DNA from: Apostichopus japonicus
Taxonomy: Eukaryota > Echinodermata > Holothuroidea > Aspidochirotida > Stichopodidae
NCBI RefSeq assembly: GCF_037975245.1
Contig: NC_092580.1
Span: 21,438,501 to 21,502,500 of the forward strand
Reading direction: 5' to 3'
Length of the DNA: 64,000 nt
The position numbers were made by a program, and so were the translations under genes. The notes under the pieces were generated by a model. That model searched no databases, had not been told where the DNA came from, and was given only the letters and a program-made list of their open reading frames with translations. Shown in pieces: positions 12,217 through 25,800 of this stretch. How positions within the stretch are numbered: the stretch's first letter is position 1; each line of letters opens with the position of its first letter.

Positions 12217-12349
12217 AATGGATCGAAAACGGGCCGTACAGTTCTTGGAAATAGTTTCGTACAACGGAAGTGCCGATAAATTAAAGGCCGCCGTTAGAGC
12301 ATTTTGTCAGAGAATTACACCAACAAAATGTGACACTGAATGTAAATAG
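12217..12349 (+). CDS. Unrecognised small ORF
   Basis: ATG at 12217 opens 43 codons, MDRKRAVQFLEIVSYNGSAD and on to CDTECK. An acceptor-like TTACTATTTCAG lies just upstream and the composition looks protein-like. No family is recognised; it may be a transposon exon or chance. Confidence 0.2.
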
Positions 12350-13199
12350 GTAGATGAGAGCGCAATAAAAAAGTCAATAATCGCGAATAATTAAAATTTG
12401 GTAAAAAGCTAAAGAGGGCGCCAGCAGTCCATTTGAGTCCATCAGGGGGGCATCCCCCCCCCCCCCGACTGTATGGACGCTCCGGCACTGGGCTGTATAC
12501 CAGAGGGTGCACTTGGTTTCAAAAGTTAGTGGAGGGGAAATATTTAGGAAGGAGATTCTAGACTTACGCAGGCAGGGCATGAAACTTTAACAGAGGAGCG
12601 TCTTGTGTCCGGAGAAGTGGTCTAATTCTTGACTCAGCGAACCTTAAAAATGCCACAACTGAAAGTTCCCGCCCTGAAGTTTACTTGGCACATTTTGCTG
12701 GAATGTTACAGTTCTCGAATAATGTTCATTTAGTAATGTAGGCAATCTACAGGCGTCGGCTGTTACTTTACTTATCCCAAAACGCATCTCTTGATCAGTT
12801 ACGTGATTGGATGATTCATGTACCTTAATATATTACTTAATGTATATGTAGTCCACGCATGTACTATATGAAAATCTGAGATATATAAAGAAACGGAATC
12901 GTCTTTCCCCGTAACTAATTTACTACAAACATTTCTCGTTGAGTTATTCAGCCATCGAAATAATATAAATGCAAACGTAATCGGAAAACAAGTTACACAA
13001 TTATCCTTTGTTAGACTGCATGTTTAACTTTTTTGAGGTCCAATGTCCAATAACAGCTTTCTTTCGACTTTCCTACAGTTTGAGTTATGTCTACTAGGAC
13101 CATAGGCGAGCTACGTAAGTATCCGATCGAACAGAGGGCGAAATGTTTTGTATACAAAAGAGCTAACACGTACACAAGGTAGCAGACCATTACAATACT

Positions 13200-13383
13200 T
13201 CAAAATAAAATAAAACTGTTAGCAAATTGTTTATCCACTAGAGAGCCTGTGTAGGAGAATGTGTAAAATTAAGTTGGCCTGATGTTTCGATCCTAGCAGC
13301 ATCTTCTTCAAATGCTTTTTTTTTAACCTTTGAAGAAAATCCTGCTAGGATCGAAACATCAGGCCAACTTACTTTTACACATT
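13200..13383. repeat. Penelope-type 3' ends in palindromic arrangement
   Basis: Arms at 13258-13312 and 13329-13383 are inverted copies, about 55 bases each, separated by 16 bases. Each carries ATCCTGCTAGGATCGAAAC and the GGCCAACTTA tail seen at 51.48 kb. The left flank (13200-13257) repeats the 58.4 kb copy, ending in AAAATAAAATAAAACTG. Confidence 0.85.
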
Positions 13384-13827
13384 ACAATACTTGAATACAA
13401 TCAAACCAATGTTGTATAGTTGATTATCTTAGATCTATTTAAAGATTACCTTCAAGGGGCCAGGCATAAACAATTTTTTTTGAAAACCTTATTAGTTTTA
13501 TTGCAAGTAGTTTGATTAATATATTCTGTAAAATTTGTAGAAGATTTAAGAAAGAGGTAGCTTACACATAAACTTTAAATTGCATGAGAAAGTTGAGAAT
13601 AGATAAAAAGAAAAAAAAACATTTGAATCGCTGTTTCAGTTAGAAGGGTACGTGTTTCTAGTATGATAGAAAATACCAATGAACCTTAAGTAAACGTTAT
13701 ATAGATCAATTATATATGTTGCTACCATGATAAACTCGGTAAAATTGCATGCGGACTCGGATATACTGGATCAGAGTCATAAATGGCCATAATGTCTATC
13801 GACTGGATTCAGCAGTGCCATATCTCA

Positions 13828-13866
13828 ATGTCCAGAGCCGTATATAGAGAGAGTTTGGCCAACCAT
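13828..13866. repeat. Repeat shared in inverted orientation with 18995-19030
   Basis: AGAGCCGTATATAGAGAGAG continuing TTTGGCCAAC occurs here on plus and at 18995-19030 on minus, just upstream of twinfilin exon 1. Confidence 0.6.
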
Positions 13867-14349
13867 GTAACCGATTTGGATTGGTCGAGAGGGACAACGC
13901 CCACACAGGGGGGTAAAATAGGTCCACTTGAAAACTTTATAGCAGGCGACACGCATACTCACAGTGTATAGACTATCGTTTGTGTACACGAAAAAAGTAC
14001 GAAATTATGAATAAAATGGTGCTGGGGATGCTGCAATCGGTCAGAACATGGATATTGTTGTTTGATTTTCCGACTGACCATGAAAGAAGAGGATTTTTTT
14101 GGAAGTAGAAAGAACAAATGGAGATCTAATGAAAAAAAGTCTGTGTAGCCTAGGCCCATAGCCATAGTGTAATACGAGTAATGTACAAGCAATGCGAGAA
14201 TTTTACGTTCAGACTGGTTTCTGTAATTAGGCCTACATTCATGGCCATTCTCTCTCGTTTTACGATCCACAAATTTTCGATTTCATTATGCCAGCTCTCC
14301 TAATCATAGGCATGGCAGTTTCAGTCGCACATATAGCTATCCTAATTCC

Positions 14350-14967
14350 GGGACAAACTAAAACGAATGACAGCGAATGACCGAATGACAATTGACTTTG
14401 TACAGGGTAAATTATCATTTGCGAATGACAGCGAATGACAGCAAATGACAACGAATGACAACGAAGGACGGCGGTGAGAAGAGATAGAATGAATAACGGA
14501 GTGGAGTAAATGCGGTTATTGGTTTTCTGCGCAAAAATGATTTGAGGAAAATCGCATGGTTGTAGGGTTTTGGTGTAATTTACGGATAGAAACCACAGGA
14601 AAGATTTTGTGTGAGAATGCGCTTGAGTGCGGTGCTTTTACCTCTGTAGATTTATATAGAAAGATAACTGAAGCCGTTTCAAGATTATAGTATTGTTAGT
14701 TTCTAACAATTAATATCGAAAAAATGACGTTAAATTTACTTTTTAAAATCAGACTTACAATTTCGCTTGCTATAAGGTGCGTTTTTATCTTGTCCCGGTA
14801 CTATACTAGATCTAGATACCCACGAAGTCTGAACTATATCCAGTTGAAGCAAATGTCTGTGCTGTCATTATACTGTCATTCGTTTTAGTTAACGCAATTT
14901 TTTAGTGTGTACAACATATTGTCATTCGTTACGTGTAACGCAATTGTCATTCGTTTTAGTAACACCC
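14350..14967. mobile_element. 618-bp non-autonomous DNA transposon, 8-bp TSD
   Basis: The element is bounded by direct repeats CTAATTCC at 14342-14349 and 14968-14975. Ends are inverted: left GGGACAAACTAAAACGAATG, right (reverse complement) GGGTGTTACTAAAACGAATG. Sub-terminal CGAATGACA units are repeated several times at both ends, six or more at the left. It has no coding capacity. An 8-bp duplication is typical of hAT and P superfamilies. Confidence 0.88.
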
Positions 14968-14975
14968 CTAATTCC

Positions 14976-16380
14976 TAGTTATTGTATGCCTAGCCTAAAA
15001 AAGTATAACTTTTAGTTTAATGTAAAAGGGTGGGCTAGGCATAACGTAAAGCCCTAATCCTAAGTTAATCCCGAAGCATAAGTTAAGCCTGGGCTTAGTT
15101 AGACCTGGACCATTCTTGCTATTACTACAACTGTTATAGCACATTACATAATATGGCACAGTATAAGGCCCAATTAAACTAGGCCTAAGGAAAACAAAGT
15201 AGCCTAGGCCTAAACTAGTTAGGCTAGGTCTATACTCATTGGCAACTTGTGTACACATACAGGCCTAATTATATAGACCCTTTAAGTATGCCATAAACAA
15301 GTGCCCAAATGGTTAAATGATCTTGGTTTGTGATAATTGTCAGCATTGGCCTAGCCTTTTTAGGCTAACATGAATTCAGCCTAACTTTTTCTTCTTTAAA
15401 AGTATAGCCTAGACCTTGGTTTAATTTGGATGCAGTCAACTATCATTTATCAAAGTAGCAGGGGCCTAGGCTACATTTCAAAGACCACTAGGCCAAGGCT
15501 AATTATGGTACTGGTAGACTAGCCTTAGTTATGCTTATTGCAAAGACTACCCTACACTCTTGTCTTGGTCACTGAATTATCTTAAGAGCCCTGTCACCAC
15601 ATGTTGATAAAATATTGCGTAGGCCTAGCTTGGGCAATGCTCGGTTTTGTTTGACTGTTTTAAAGCAACACTTGAATTGATTTGAAAATTTAGTGTTAAC
15701 TGGTATTTCATTAAAAAGCAAAACTGTCTGTGCATTCCAACGGAGTGCAAATTAAGAGGGGGGGGGGGGGGGATGCAGAATGATACACCTTTCAAGTTTT
15801 AACACATTATAAATGCACTTATGCCAGAAACTCATTGCATCAGTAACTCCTTATTCCCCTAATTGACACCCACATTGACGATTGAAGTTAAAAAAAATCT
15901 TTTAAAATTATCTTTAGACAGTAAATTACAACTCCCTGAATTTCAGGACTTTTTTTACAAATCAAAGGTGACATGTGCTCTGAAGAAAAACTCCTAACAT
16001 AAAAAGCCACAGTTAGCAGACTGTGATAAAGACGAACCTGGTGAGTGACTATTAGACTGAAATCCAGTTCCTGCAACCACAGCAATAAAGTCTTTGTTTT
16101 AATCAATGCACTTGTGTGTTTGAAACTTTCAAATGGACACTCAATGGCAGTTGGTTAAGATATAAGGTTTTACCTTCATCATGGAGAGTTGAAGGGAATC
16201 TGCCTCATCATCTGAATAATGGACTCAAGGATAGCATCAAATCATGATTGGATAATAATTTTGAGCAAGTAAATATCTGGCAATTTGAAAGTTTGTATTA
16301 TTTTTTTACATATTATTTAAGCTGTTTAGCTCACACACAAGCATATGATCAAGTGACAACAACCGATGCAGTATATTCAA
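14976..16380. other. No recognisable gene; AGGCCTA-rich
   Basis: TAGGCCTAG-type short motifs recur densely between about 14990 and 15650, with a G run near 15759. No coding signal. Confidence 0.5.
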
Positions 16381-16381
16381 A

Positions 16382-16734
16382 GGTATTGAAGACTCGCCCT
16401 AAACCGCATGCCGCACTATGAAAAAGTTTACTTTCCGTTGCTTGCAAGTGAAGTTTTTTTTGTGTCGCCACAAAATGCAGACAGTAATGAAACCTGATAC
16501 CTTGTTATCTTTTATCTAGACCTGAGATGTCCACGCTGCTATGTGCACTGTGTTTTGGGTATTGACCGTGATGTTTGTATTGACTGTACACTAATGTCTA
16601 TTTACAGATGGTAGCAAGCTGTGTGTGTATTTTCTGGGATCAATGGTGGTGTCTAACACTTCTGTTACACCGCATTCGAAACTAGGTCAGATAACGGGCA
16701 TGAGACGTTTCTTTGTGCGGGAGTCTTCACACCC
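16382..16734 (+). mobile_element. MITE-like repeat, copy A
   Basis: About 353 bases shared with 20994-21355. The ends are short inverted repeats around TTGAAGACTC and GAGTCTTCAC. No target duplication could be identified. Copies A and B flank the P-like remnant and the twinfilin promoter in direct orientation. Confidence 0.65.
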
Positions 16735-17029
16735 TTTAAGGAGAAGTATTTATATCCCATTAATAGAGAAAGAATTATGTTTCAATTGGTAGCATGCAAC
16801 TTTAAATTTTGCAAACATTAGATACAATCAAACAAATGACAAGGTTCATTTACAAGGTAATCTACTGCCCTATATTTCACATTAATCTGTCACATCAGAA
16901 GGTCACAGCTTTCAATAATTATACAAACAAACTCCCTTGATGGGTGCTTGGTTAGATTCCTGCAATTTTCAAGTTTATCAATGTAATAAGTTCTGAATGT
17001 GGCAATGTGGAGAACTTTGGGATAATCCG

Positions 17030-17665
17030 TGGATAAGACTGCCAGACTATCAACAAGATTCCACATCCATGCAACTCCAACTGCTTCCTTCACCTCCTTG
17101 CAGATGTACCACATGTCCAAAAAAAAGTCAGCATTGGTTAATGTAATTAAAATCTGGCTTCCTCCTGAGCTGGCAAATACACATGAATTGTCAAGTACAG
17201 AGGTCAGCATGAAACCACTGAAAGATCTTCTCAGCTTTCAAGAAAACAAAGACTTGAAGCCAAATTGACAGAGGTCACACTTATACCATTCCACTCTCAT
17301 AAGATGAAGGTATCACACACACTTCATTTTGCTTCTGCGATGCAGTGCCTGATAGACTGTGAGGGTCACCCAATGGATGTTTTAACAACTGCCTGGTATA
17401 TAGAGCTCTGCAACAGATAATTCATCCTGATGACGAGTCGTCATCCTGTCATGGCCTTGAGCAAATTGAACCCAGTTCAACACAAAGCAGCTATTGAATT
17501 CTTGTCTAGGTACTGTCAAATCCACATCACCATCATTGCTGGTTCCAGCTAAGCAGACCATAATAAAAGAGTACAATGAGGGTTGTTTAATTCACCCAAC
17601 AGAGCTTGCATTCCAGTACCTTTGGGCAGCTGAAAAGATATTCAGAAATTGTTATATGAGTGTGT
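17030..17665 (+). pseudogene. P-element/THAP9-like transposase remnant
   Basis: In shifting plus-strand frames I read ADVPHVQKKV (the conserved CDVPHL block), PLKDLLSFQENKDLKPN, LTEVTLIPFHSHKMKVSHTL (compare the KLTEAHLxPxxxxKMxVxxA block of P transposases), WYIELCNR, and near the end PTELAFQYLWAAEKIFRN, resembling the C-terminal region. At least three frame changes and stops break it. I cannot identify the THAP zinc finger. Family recognition is by pattern only; reverse-strand frames over the same stretch show no match. Confidence 0.5.
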
Positions 17666-18979
17666 TTGTATGCATGCATATGTGTGATTTTCTTGCTTTA
17701 CAGAACAGCTCCATTTTGATAAGCTATGTAACGTGGAAACCTGCCAATCATATGTTTGAAATAGGACAGGCTGAAACGATTCTTAAATGAAAAGCTTAAC
17801 GACTTCTTGCATTTTGATACATCACTGTTCAGGTTAGGCCAGTAAGGGCAGTATGAAGAATAAGTAACAATTAATAATTATCATTATGGCCATTTGCTGT
17901 CTGCATAATAACAAACTGAATGATGTCATCAGCCCTGTGCTCAGTTGACAGAACTGACAAGTAGGTGCACTATGTCAGTGTGATCCATGAAACCTTATTA
18001 AGGAAATGACCGTATAGTATATATGTTAATGGAAAATACATAAGCTACAACATACACCAGTATTCAGTTGTTGCAGGGTTTTTTTTTCTCGACAGACCCA
18101 TTCAATCTATTGCACCTACTATAGCCTAGTACTACATTCCTGAGATTTAACACCACAATATCAGTCTTAGGTTTGCCACAGACTCCCAACTATTGCTAAC
18201 TCTACACTCAAGTATATAGTTTAGTTAGTAGAAAAAAGGACCAGAAGAGACACTCAAGTCCCCATTAAGGACCCTACGGCTATATGAGAGGAATAAAACC
18301 GAGGACATCAAATGTCATACCCAATTACAATGCTTAATGTACTCATCCAAAGCATTTTTAAACCCATTCACACTACTTGCAATTCAACCTCAGTCAAACC
18401 ATTCCATCCATTCACAACCCTTGTATTAGACTTTAGAGAAAAAGTTATGCCGAATATTAATCCTACTTTGTAACTTCTGGAGTTTAAGACAATGACCTCT
18501 GGTACAACTACTTTTGGCAAACCTGAGAAAAGATCAGTGAAGCATAAATTGTCATTTTATGTGCAGGCCTACTCTATTTAATTGAAGGATCTATTAATGT
18601 AGGCCTGATGCTTTAGTTGTGCGTCTGTAATCTAGCCTAGCCAGGACTGTGATGTGTGCTTTTCGTTTGTATGACTAAAGTAGGACTAGTAGTATGAGGC
18701 GTAAAATAAACAAGTGTAATGACAGGTTTTCAGCTAGTTTTCTATGCATTTCAGGTGTGAAGATAAACGTAAATGTCATTAACTAACGCATACTCTAATT
18801 CATTACCGGATATCCATTTTGTTCCTCGTATGCCTGTCAAAATCTGACATTCTGAGTCGCTTCGTTTGTTCTCAACGAGCACAGTGTGCAAAGCTGCTAT
18901 ATATTGTGTGTGGTGTTTTTCGTGTTTCGCGCAACTGGTAACGACAACTGGACCTATTTTGATGCCCATGGTTTGCGTG

Positions 18980-18987
18980 TGACGTCA
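18980..18987 (+). promoter_or_regulatory. Perfect CRE palindrome upstream of twinfilin
   Basis: TGACGTCA, the CREB/ATF binding consensus, lies about 310 bases upstream of the twinfilin start codon. It borders sequence shared in inverted orientation with 13.83 kb, so it may have arrived with a repeat. Regulatory use is inference. Confidence 0.3.
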
Positions 18988-19298
18988 CAAATCGCCAGTT
19001 GGCCAAACTCTCTCTATATACGGCTCTGTCAATGTCAGCTGAGTTGGAATGCCTATTAGAAATGGACTGGTACAATCAGTCCTGAGAGGAGACGGAAGTA
19101 AATAGTTCTCCTATAATATCAGGCAGGGTAGCTGTTACAGTATTGCTTCGATCACTAACGTACGCCCCTCAGCTCAATGAACAGTGCAGTAAAGCTTATG
19201 GGTACAGGATATCTGTGGTTTGCTGATACAGTAGTTCCACGGTTAGAGCTAGCTGTTAAAGAAATTAATATACTACACAATTAGCAGAAGGGAAAAGG

Positions 19299-19326
19299 AT
19301 GTCTAACCTGCAGACAGGAATAACTT
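19299..19326 (+). CDS. TWF: Twinfilin exon 1 (start codon)
   Basis: This 28-nt exon encodes residues 1-9, reading MSNLQTGIT, and ends one base into codon 10 before a GTAAGT donor. The family starts MSHQTGI or MAHQTGI, which fixes both the start and the frame. Phase 1 matches exon 2. It is far too short for a standard ORF search. Confidence 0.88.
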
Positions 19327-22300
19327 GTAAGTGTGTTGAATGTTAGTCGACCAACGTTAGGCATAGGTTAAGTCCGAACTTAGGCCTAATGATGGGTGTT
19401 AGGCAAGGTATAACGATTTGCTAAGCAGTTAAGTTTGTTATTAGGCCTAGCCTAAGGAGAAAAGAGTATAGATACTTTCAAGTAACGATCAACTTTGGGT
19501 AGGCCTAGGCCCTATCAATCGTCAAGTACAGTAATGTTATTAGTCCAAAAAACGCAAGCCCCAAAAAAGTTTGTGTAACGTAAAAAAAAAGCTTGCGTCC
19601 CAATCAAACACTGGTTGCATTCATTGTATTACCTACTGTTACTAGGGTAGTGTAGTAACACTGCCTTTACTTTGTGAATGTTATACACAAGGTATAGGGC
19701 AGATGGCTCAGTGCCTTAGCTTCGCTGTTTGACAGGCGGCCCGGCCCACTCCTCCTTTCACCCACATTTCCCTCTCAAACAATTTTCCATCCCCAGCCCC
19801 CTCCTTCATCCGCCCTTGTACTTCCCTACTCACCATCTCCGTAGCAGTTCCATGCTTTGATCTTGCAGCGCTAATTCCAACAACCAACTCTTCAAAAATC
19901 ACTGTACCTACAGTTTGCATATCTCTCACTAAATACCCCACAGTTCACTGTTTCAAATTGCTCTTTTTTTTTGAGAAACAAACCCCAAGTACACACTCAC
20001 AACTAGGGCATTGGAAAACATAACAAAACACATTTTTGAATGAACGTCTTTCATTATTTGCCAATTTTTCTGTGACACAACCAGCCAAATTGTTTGCCAT
20101 ATTTACCCAAATAAAAATATGCCTGATAAAACCTGGGTGAAAATGTGCCCAATACAAAGTTTTGTTGTCATGACAATTGACCCTGTATATTAGTAAGAAT
20201 TTTGTGTGTTCGCAATTCGTTGCAATTGGGGTTTCTAAGATGAACATTAGGGAGTGAAACATGTTTAAAAAAATCCAATGTTTTTAAACAAATGTAGGCC
20301 AAGTTACAATCTTTTGTTGGACTGAAAGACATTAATTGGTTGTAATCAGTGATCTTTGGGAAAATTTAAACCATTTTCATTGACTTTATCTCCGAAATTG
20401 TAGGGATATTAAAAAATGCCAACATGCTGTTTGACCTTATCTTTCAATTTAATCCGGCTGATGAAAAATGCCAAATTTGACATTTAATATGCCAAACTGA
20501 CAACACTAATTTTATTCATCATGGCATACTGACAAATGAACAAATTAGTAAATTACTATGCTAGTGCACTGTATAGCAGTATTTATGCACAGAAAATGTT
20601 TAGTATCTTTGTAAGAGCCTTCAAAACTGGTACTCAAAGTTTGAACACTAAAATTTATTCTCAAACATAAATTAGATAGAAGATTAGGCATTTTCATCCT
20701 AGCAGGAAAATCTTTAGAGTATAGAGGCTAACTGGCACAAAGGCAGACTAAAGGCATATAGGTGTATTGTCTGCAAGGACTGTGGATTGCTTTGCTATGT
20801 ACTATAGAACAGTTTATTCCATTTCAGATGACCATTAACAATTTGTCCAGTACTTTGTTTAATGGACAGGACGTGCACTTCCTGCTTCTGTTGCAGTATA
20901 TTTTGGCAACAAATCAATCCTGTACTGGATATAACTGACAAATGTTTTCACTAATACTAGAGCAAGAAACATCTGAATTCATGGTCTGTTTGAAGGCATT
21001 GAAGACTCACCCCAAACCAAGTGCGGCCATCTGAAAAAGTTAACTTTCTGTTGCTTGCAAGTGACGTTTTGTTTGTGTCGCTACAAAATGCAGACAGTAA
21101 TGAAACGTGATACCTTAATTGTTATCTTTAGCTGGACCTGAGATGTCCATCGCTGTATCGTTTGTATACTGTGCTGTGGGTATTGACCGCAGCTGTATGT
21201 ACTGACTGTACACTAGTGTCTAATTATCCACGGTAGCAAGCTGTGTGTAATTTCCTGGGATCAATGGTGGTGTTTAACACTTCTGTTACACCTCATTCGA
21301 AACTAGGTCAGAATACCGGCATTAGACGTTTCTTTTTGCGTGAGTCTTCACACCCTTTAAGAGGTGCGCAGGGAACACAAGCTTCTATAAAATCCTTGAT
21401 TCTCTTTCCTGTTCCCTTCGTTCATTGTGAAGTGTCAACGTACAGTAAATTGTACAATTGTGCAGGCCGTTTCCTGGACTTGGAGGCACTTGGAGGGTCA
21501 AAGTTTATTTATGTTCTTGAAAATATTGTCTCAGCGATCATTTGAAAGTGAACAGTTAAGTTGTTGTATCTAGACAGAGACTGGATAATACCACTTGTTT
21601 AGATATCAGCATTACTGTATTTCATTTGCTCAGTCTTTGTTTAATACTAATATTTGGGGGAAACAACATCCACTATTGATATACAATTCTTTGTGTTTTG
21701 CATACTGACAAAGATTAAATATAAATCAGTGGTGGGAACATTTAGTTCCATTGTCTTTACAATGGAATGCAGAAGAGGGACACAAAATGTCAGTAATTAA
21801 AGTCCATGGTGAATTTAGAAATGTTGTTATCCATCATCATGACTTAAGTTTTAATAGCATCCATTGCTAACTTAGTGTACCCTTCTAAGATTATCAAACC
21901 CTGTGCAGTTAAACACATTGACACACTAAATTCTATGGAGACAGGTGTTTCAGCTCTGCCACTCCCGAAGTCTGGAACAATTTGCAACAAACATCCGTAG
22001 AACACCTAATCTTAATCGTTTTAAGACAGATTTGAAGAAGTACCTTTTTAGGCTGTTTCAAAACTGTCATTATACTTCTTAGCATGATTTAACTGTTTTT
22101 GTCCCTTTTTACTTATTTTTATATTGTACAGCGTTCGAGATTTCTGGGAGTTGCTATATAAGTATTGCGTATTATTATTATTATTATGATTACTGTGTCA
22201 TATCGCTTTTATTACAGGTTCTGATGGCCTCAGGGAAGTATTGGCCAAAGCAAAGGGCAAGGGGCAACGTCTTGTTCAAGTCTTTATTGAAAATGGTATG

Positions 22301-22811
22301 CTTTATCAAATGTCTGTATTGGATTTGTTTCTTAGTTCTGTTTTGAAGTTATTTGGTACCTCACTTCAATTGTGGTGTCATATTTTTATAATTCCATTGG
22401 ATGTAAGAATTAAGAATTTTGTTTTCATTTATCGTTCACCAGTTTAAGTATAAAATACTTATAAACAGGAGTATCAGGATTAAAGATCTGTTAAAAGGTT
22501 AATAAATGCTGAAAAATATTACTAGAAAATGTAATTTAGTCAACAATAAAAGTTAAGTGCTTCTGTTTGAATAAAGAAAGCAGCACAGCGGATGAAAGAG
22601 ATTGCGAAGGATTGTATTCTACATTGTCGCAAAATAGGACGGTCATCAACATACATACATACATACATACATACATACATACATACATACATACATACAT
22701 ACATACATACATACATACATACATACATACATACATACATACATACATACATACATACATACATACATACATACATACATACATACATACATACATACAT
22801 ACATACATACA

Positions 22812-22842
<31 letters not shown>

Positions 22843-25800
22843 TAAGTTTCTTTCATCCCGATAGACTTGGCTTCAGCAGCCAGTATTTACAATTTTATGT
22901 TGTGATTAAGAATCTAAATGAGATATATTTTAAACCTACTCAAGAAATTTCAGTAACCGGTCTTTACCCTTTTCGAAAAAGCAAAATTATACCAAACAGT
23001 GACTGCGCGGATAATAATATGTTATCGAATGACAGAATTACTGTTAGGACATTATTCTTTCCCTCTTGATTAAAGAATGGCGCTATGTAAGGCTAGCTAA
23101 GCTTGACATAATGTAATTTACTTTACTCAATATCTAAGATGTAGATAATATACAGTATGACATGAAAAAGTAAAAGTCGTTTTTTTTTTTTTATCGATAC
23201 ATACCCTAAATATTCAGATTTAGGTACTCTTTTCAACATCAGATAAATTCAGAATTCATATCCCTGTGTGGGTAATGCTCTGTGACTTTGATATCAGTTC
23301 TACTTTATGCTTTTATATTGACCGTGTTTGCAATACAGATTTCTTTGCGTTTTCTTTGGGTTATGAAACAAACTATTGTGCTCACACATGGGAACCAAAT
23401 CTGCAGTATTATATTTGTAATTCATTTTGTATATCATAAAGCAAACCATATAGTTATATTGTATAGTTATTGAGTATTGTGACTAGATCTTTCAATAGCA
23501 TAATTACTTGAATTAAACTTGAAACTGATAGACACTTGAACCGCCAGTGAGTAGTACTGCAATGAATGTGAAATTAATGTAAAACATTCCCTACAGAAAC
23601 ATCATCATCGATAGAGCCTAGTTTTTTTATAATTTTGTAAATACGATATGTACAGTAGAAAGGACATGCTGTGGATATCAATTTATATATGTGTCATATA
23701 GTTTGTGTCATCAGATGGTGTTTATAAATATGGAAGGTTGCAGTAAGTTTCAGGGAAAATCCTTAACAATTTTTGCTGGTTGACCCCCCCATCCAGACCT
23801 CCACGTTTAGATTTTGCAATCCTTAAAAAAAATCTGGTTGCCCCCCCCCCAGACATCCAGGTTTAAGGTTTTGGTTGTCCAAACAGCAATTTTCCAAAAA
23901 ATGTAGGGAATTTAGCAGGTCAGAATAGAAATTTAGTCGTCTCGCAACGACCATGAAAAATTTGCCACGAGTTGAAACTCTCGAGAGTTGAGATAAGTAA
24001 TACTGTAATGATGGAGAACACATTTTGTGATAACTGTTAATATATTGTTGCTAATGATATATATATAGAAGTTGTCAGTATACACTGTACAGTAAGTAGT
24101 TTTATTTTCAGATGTGTTGTTCTTAGTTATAGGGTATCTTGCAAGCAGTGAACACACACATATATAAATATATATGTATATATATAAATAAATATATATA
24201 TACAAATATATATAAATATATATATATATATACAAATATAAATATTTATAGAGTTGCCAACCAACCAAAGGTATATACATAGATATATATTTCCTTTTCC
24301 CTCTCATTCATTTTCCACTATTTTTTTATTCCTCTATTTCTTTATTCGCAGAAAAATTGGAAAGTGGTGCAGTCCACGATGATTCAGGGTCCTCCTGGGA
24401 GAGTGATATCCTTTTGTAACTTAAATTCAGGTTTTACGAAGGTTCAGCATGATCCTCGTCCTTCGTACCTCAGATATATAAATGAAATATAAAACAAAAC
24501 AGGAAGTAATTATTCAAATGTTCAGTTTTCAAAGAACATCTCGTTCGTCTTATCAGATATTCACAGTTTTTCATCTGTTTACTAATACTTCTGTAAACAA
24601 ATGCAAATAGCAAATGCAAATGCAAATTAAAACATTATTTACCTCCAAATATACTCAGAACACTCTATATAACTCTGATTTTACCCCAATTAACTTATTG
24701 CACGACTATTTGGTCAGGAACCTATTCTACAAATCTTAATCACCTATGTGTCCTCCAGAAGAGAGCTATCCGCCATATATCACATGCTCACCACGTGATC
24801 ATACTAGCCCATTATACAAAAGATTAAATTTATAAGAACTAAATGATATTATAAGAGTCCAGCTTGCAACATTTGCATATAAAGAATGGAATGGATTGCT
24901 ACCCGAGGCTTTTAAAGATTTTATATATAGTAATAGACTAATCCACAACCATCAAACACGCCATTGTAATAACGCCCATGTTTTATCCCAACGAAGTACT
25001 TTAAGTTCTTTTAACCCTCGTATTCGTGCTATAAAAACGTGGAATAATCTCCAGGATAATGTTAAGAATAAGCCTTCATACTCTGTATTCAAAAGGAATC
25101 TCCAAACTGTAATTATTTCTCACTATTGATGGATTTATTCTTGTGTGTGTTTGCGATTAAGATCATTATAAAGATTGTTAGGATTGCTTATTAACATTAT
25201 TAATTTCAAGTAGAGTCAATTCGATTATTTCATCATTGTAGATGCTACTATTAACTTTTCTTTTTCTATTCTTAAGTTTTTCTTTCTTTTTTCTTTTAGG
25301 GGAGTCTCCTACTTTGTTAAGCCTTACAGGCTTTATAGGAAACTTCCCGTCACACTGTAAATTGTGATGAAACAAATAAATATACAAATACAAATATATA
25401 CAAATGTAATGATTCAGGTTCAACCACCAAACCACAATAATTTGAATATATTCTTATATTTTAATATATTTAAAACATATACATCAATTTTTTGCCTGAT
25501 GATTTTTGCCTGCGATTCACAGGGTAAAGTTGACCAGGTAAAGTTGTATAATGGTGAAAGTATTAAAGTTGAATTGTGGTGCCACTTTTCAGTCACATGG
25601 GATTAACAGTAAGCTTTGAATCATTGAGGTTAGGTTTAGTGCATATATCCTGAAAGGTTAGGATCAGCTTAGGCTTATAGCTACTTCAATAGAAAAAGTG
25701 ACAGTTGTAATAGTTGCAACTGTCTGAGTACTGCTACTTTAGTTTTCAACTTATTAACAAGTTAATCCAATCCACAATAATTTGCCCCACAAGGTCATTT

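Noticed and set aside
16890-17210. 106-codon ORF on the minus strand
   Set aside because: No domain is seen, and the opposite strand carries ordered transposase-like blocks; taken as a shadow.
21243-21545. Twinfilin first exon candidate (codons QNTGIR)
   Set aside because: The resemblance to QTGI is chance within a MITE-like repeat; the exon at 19299 has the start codon, donor and correct phase.
22536-22864. Open frames of 60-98 codons in five frames on both strands
   Set aside because: They are translations of the ACAT microsatellite (YIHT and MYVC repeats), not genes.
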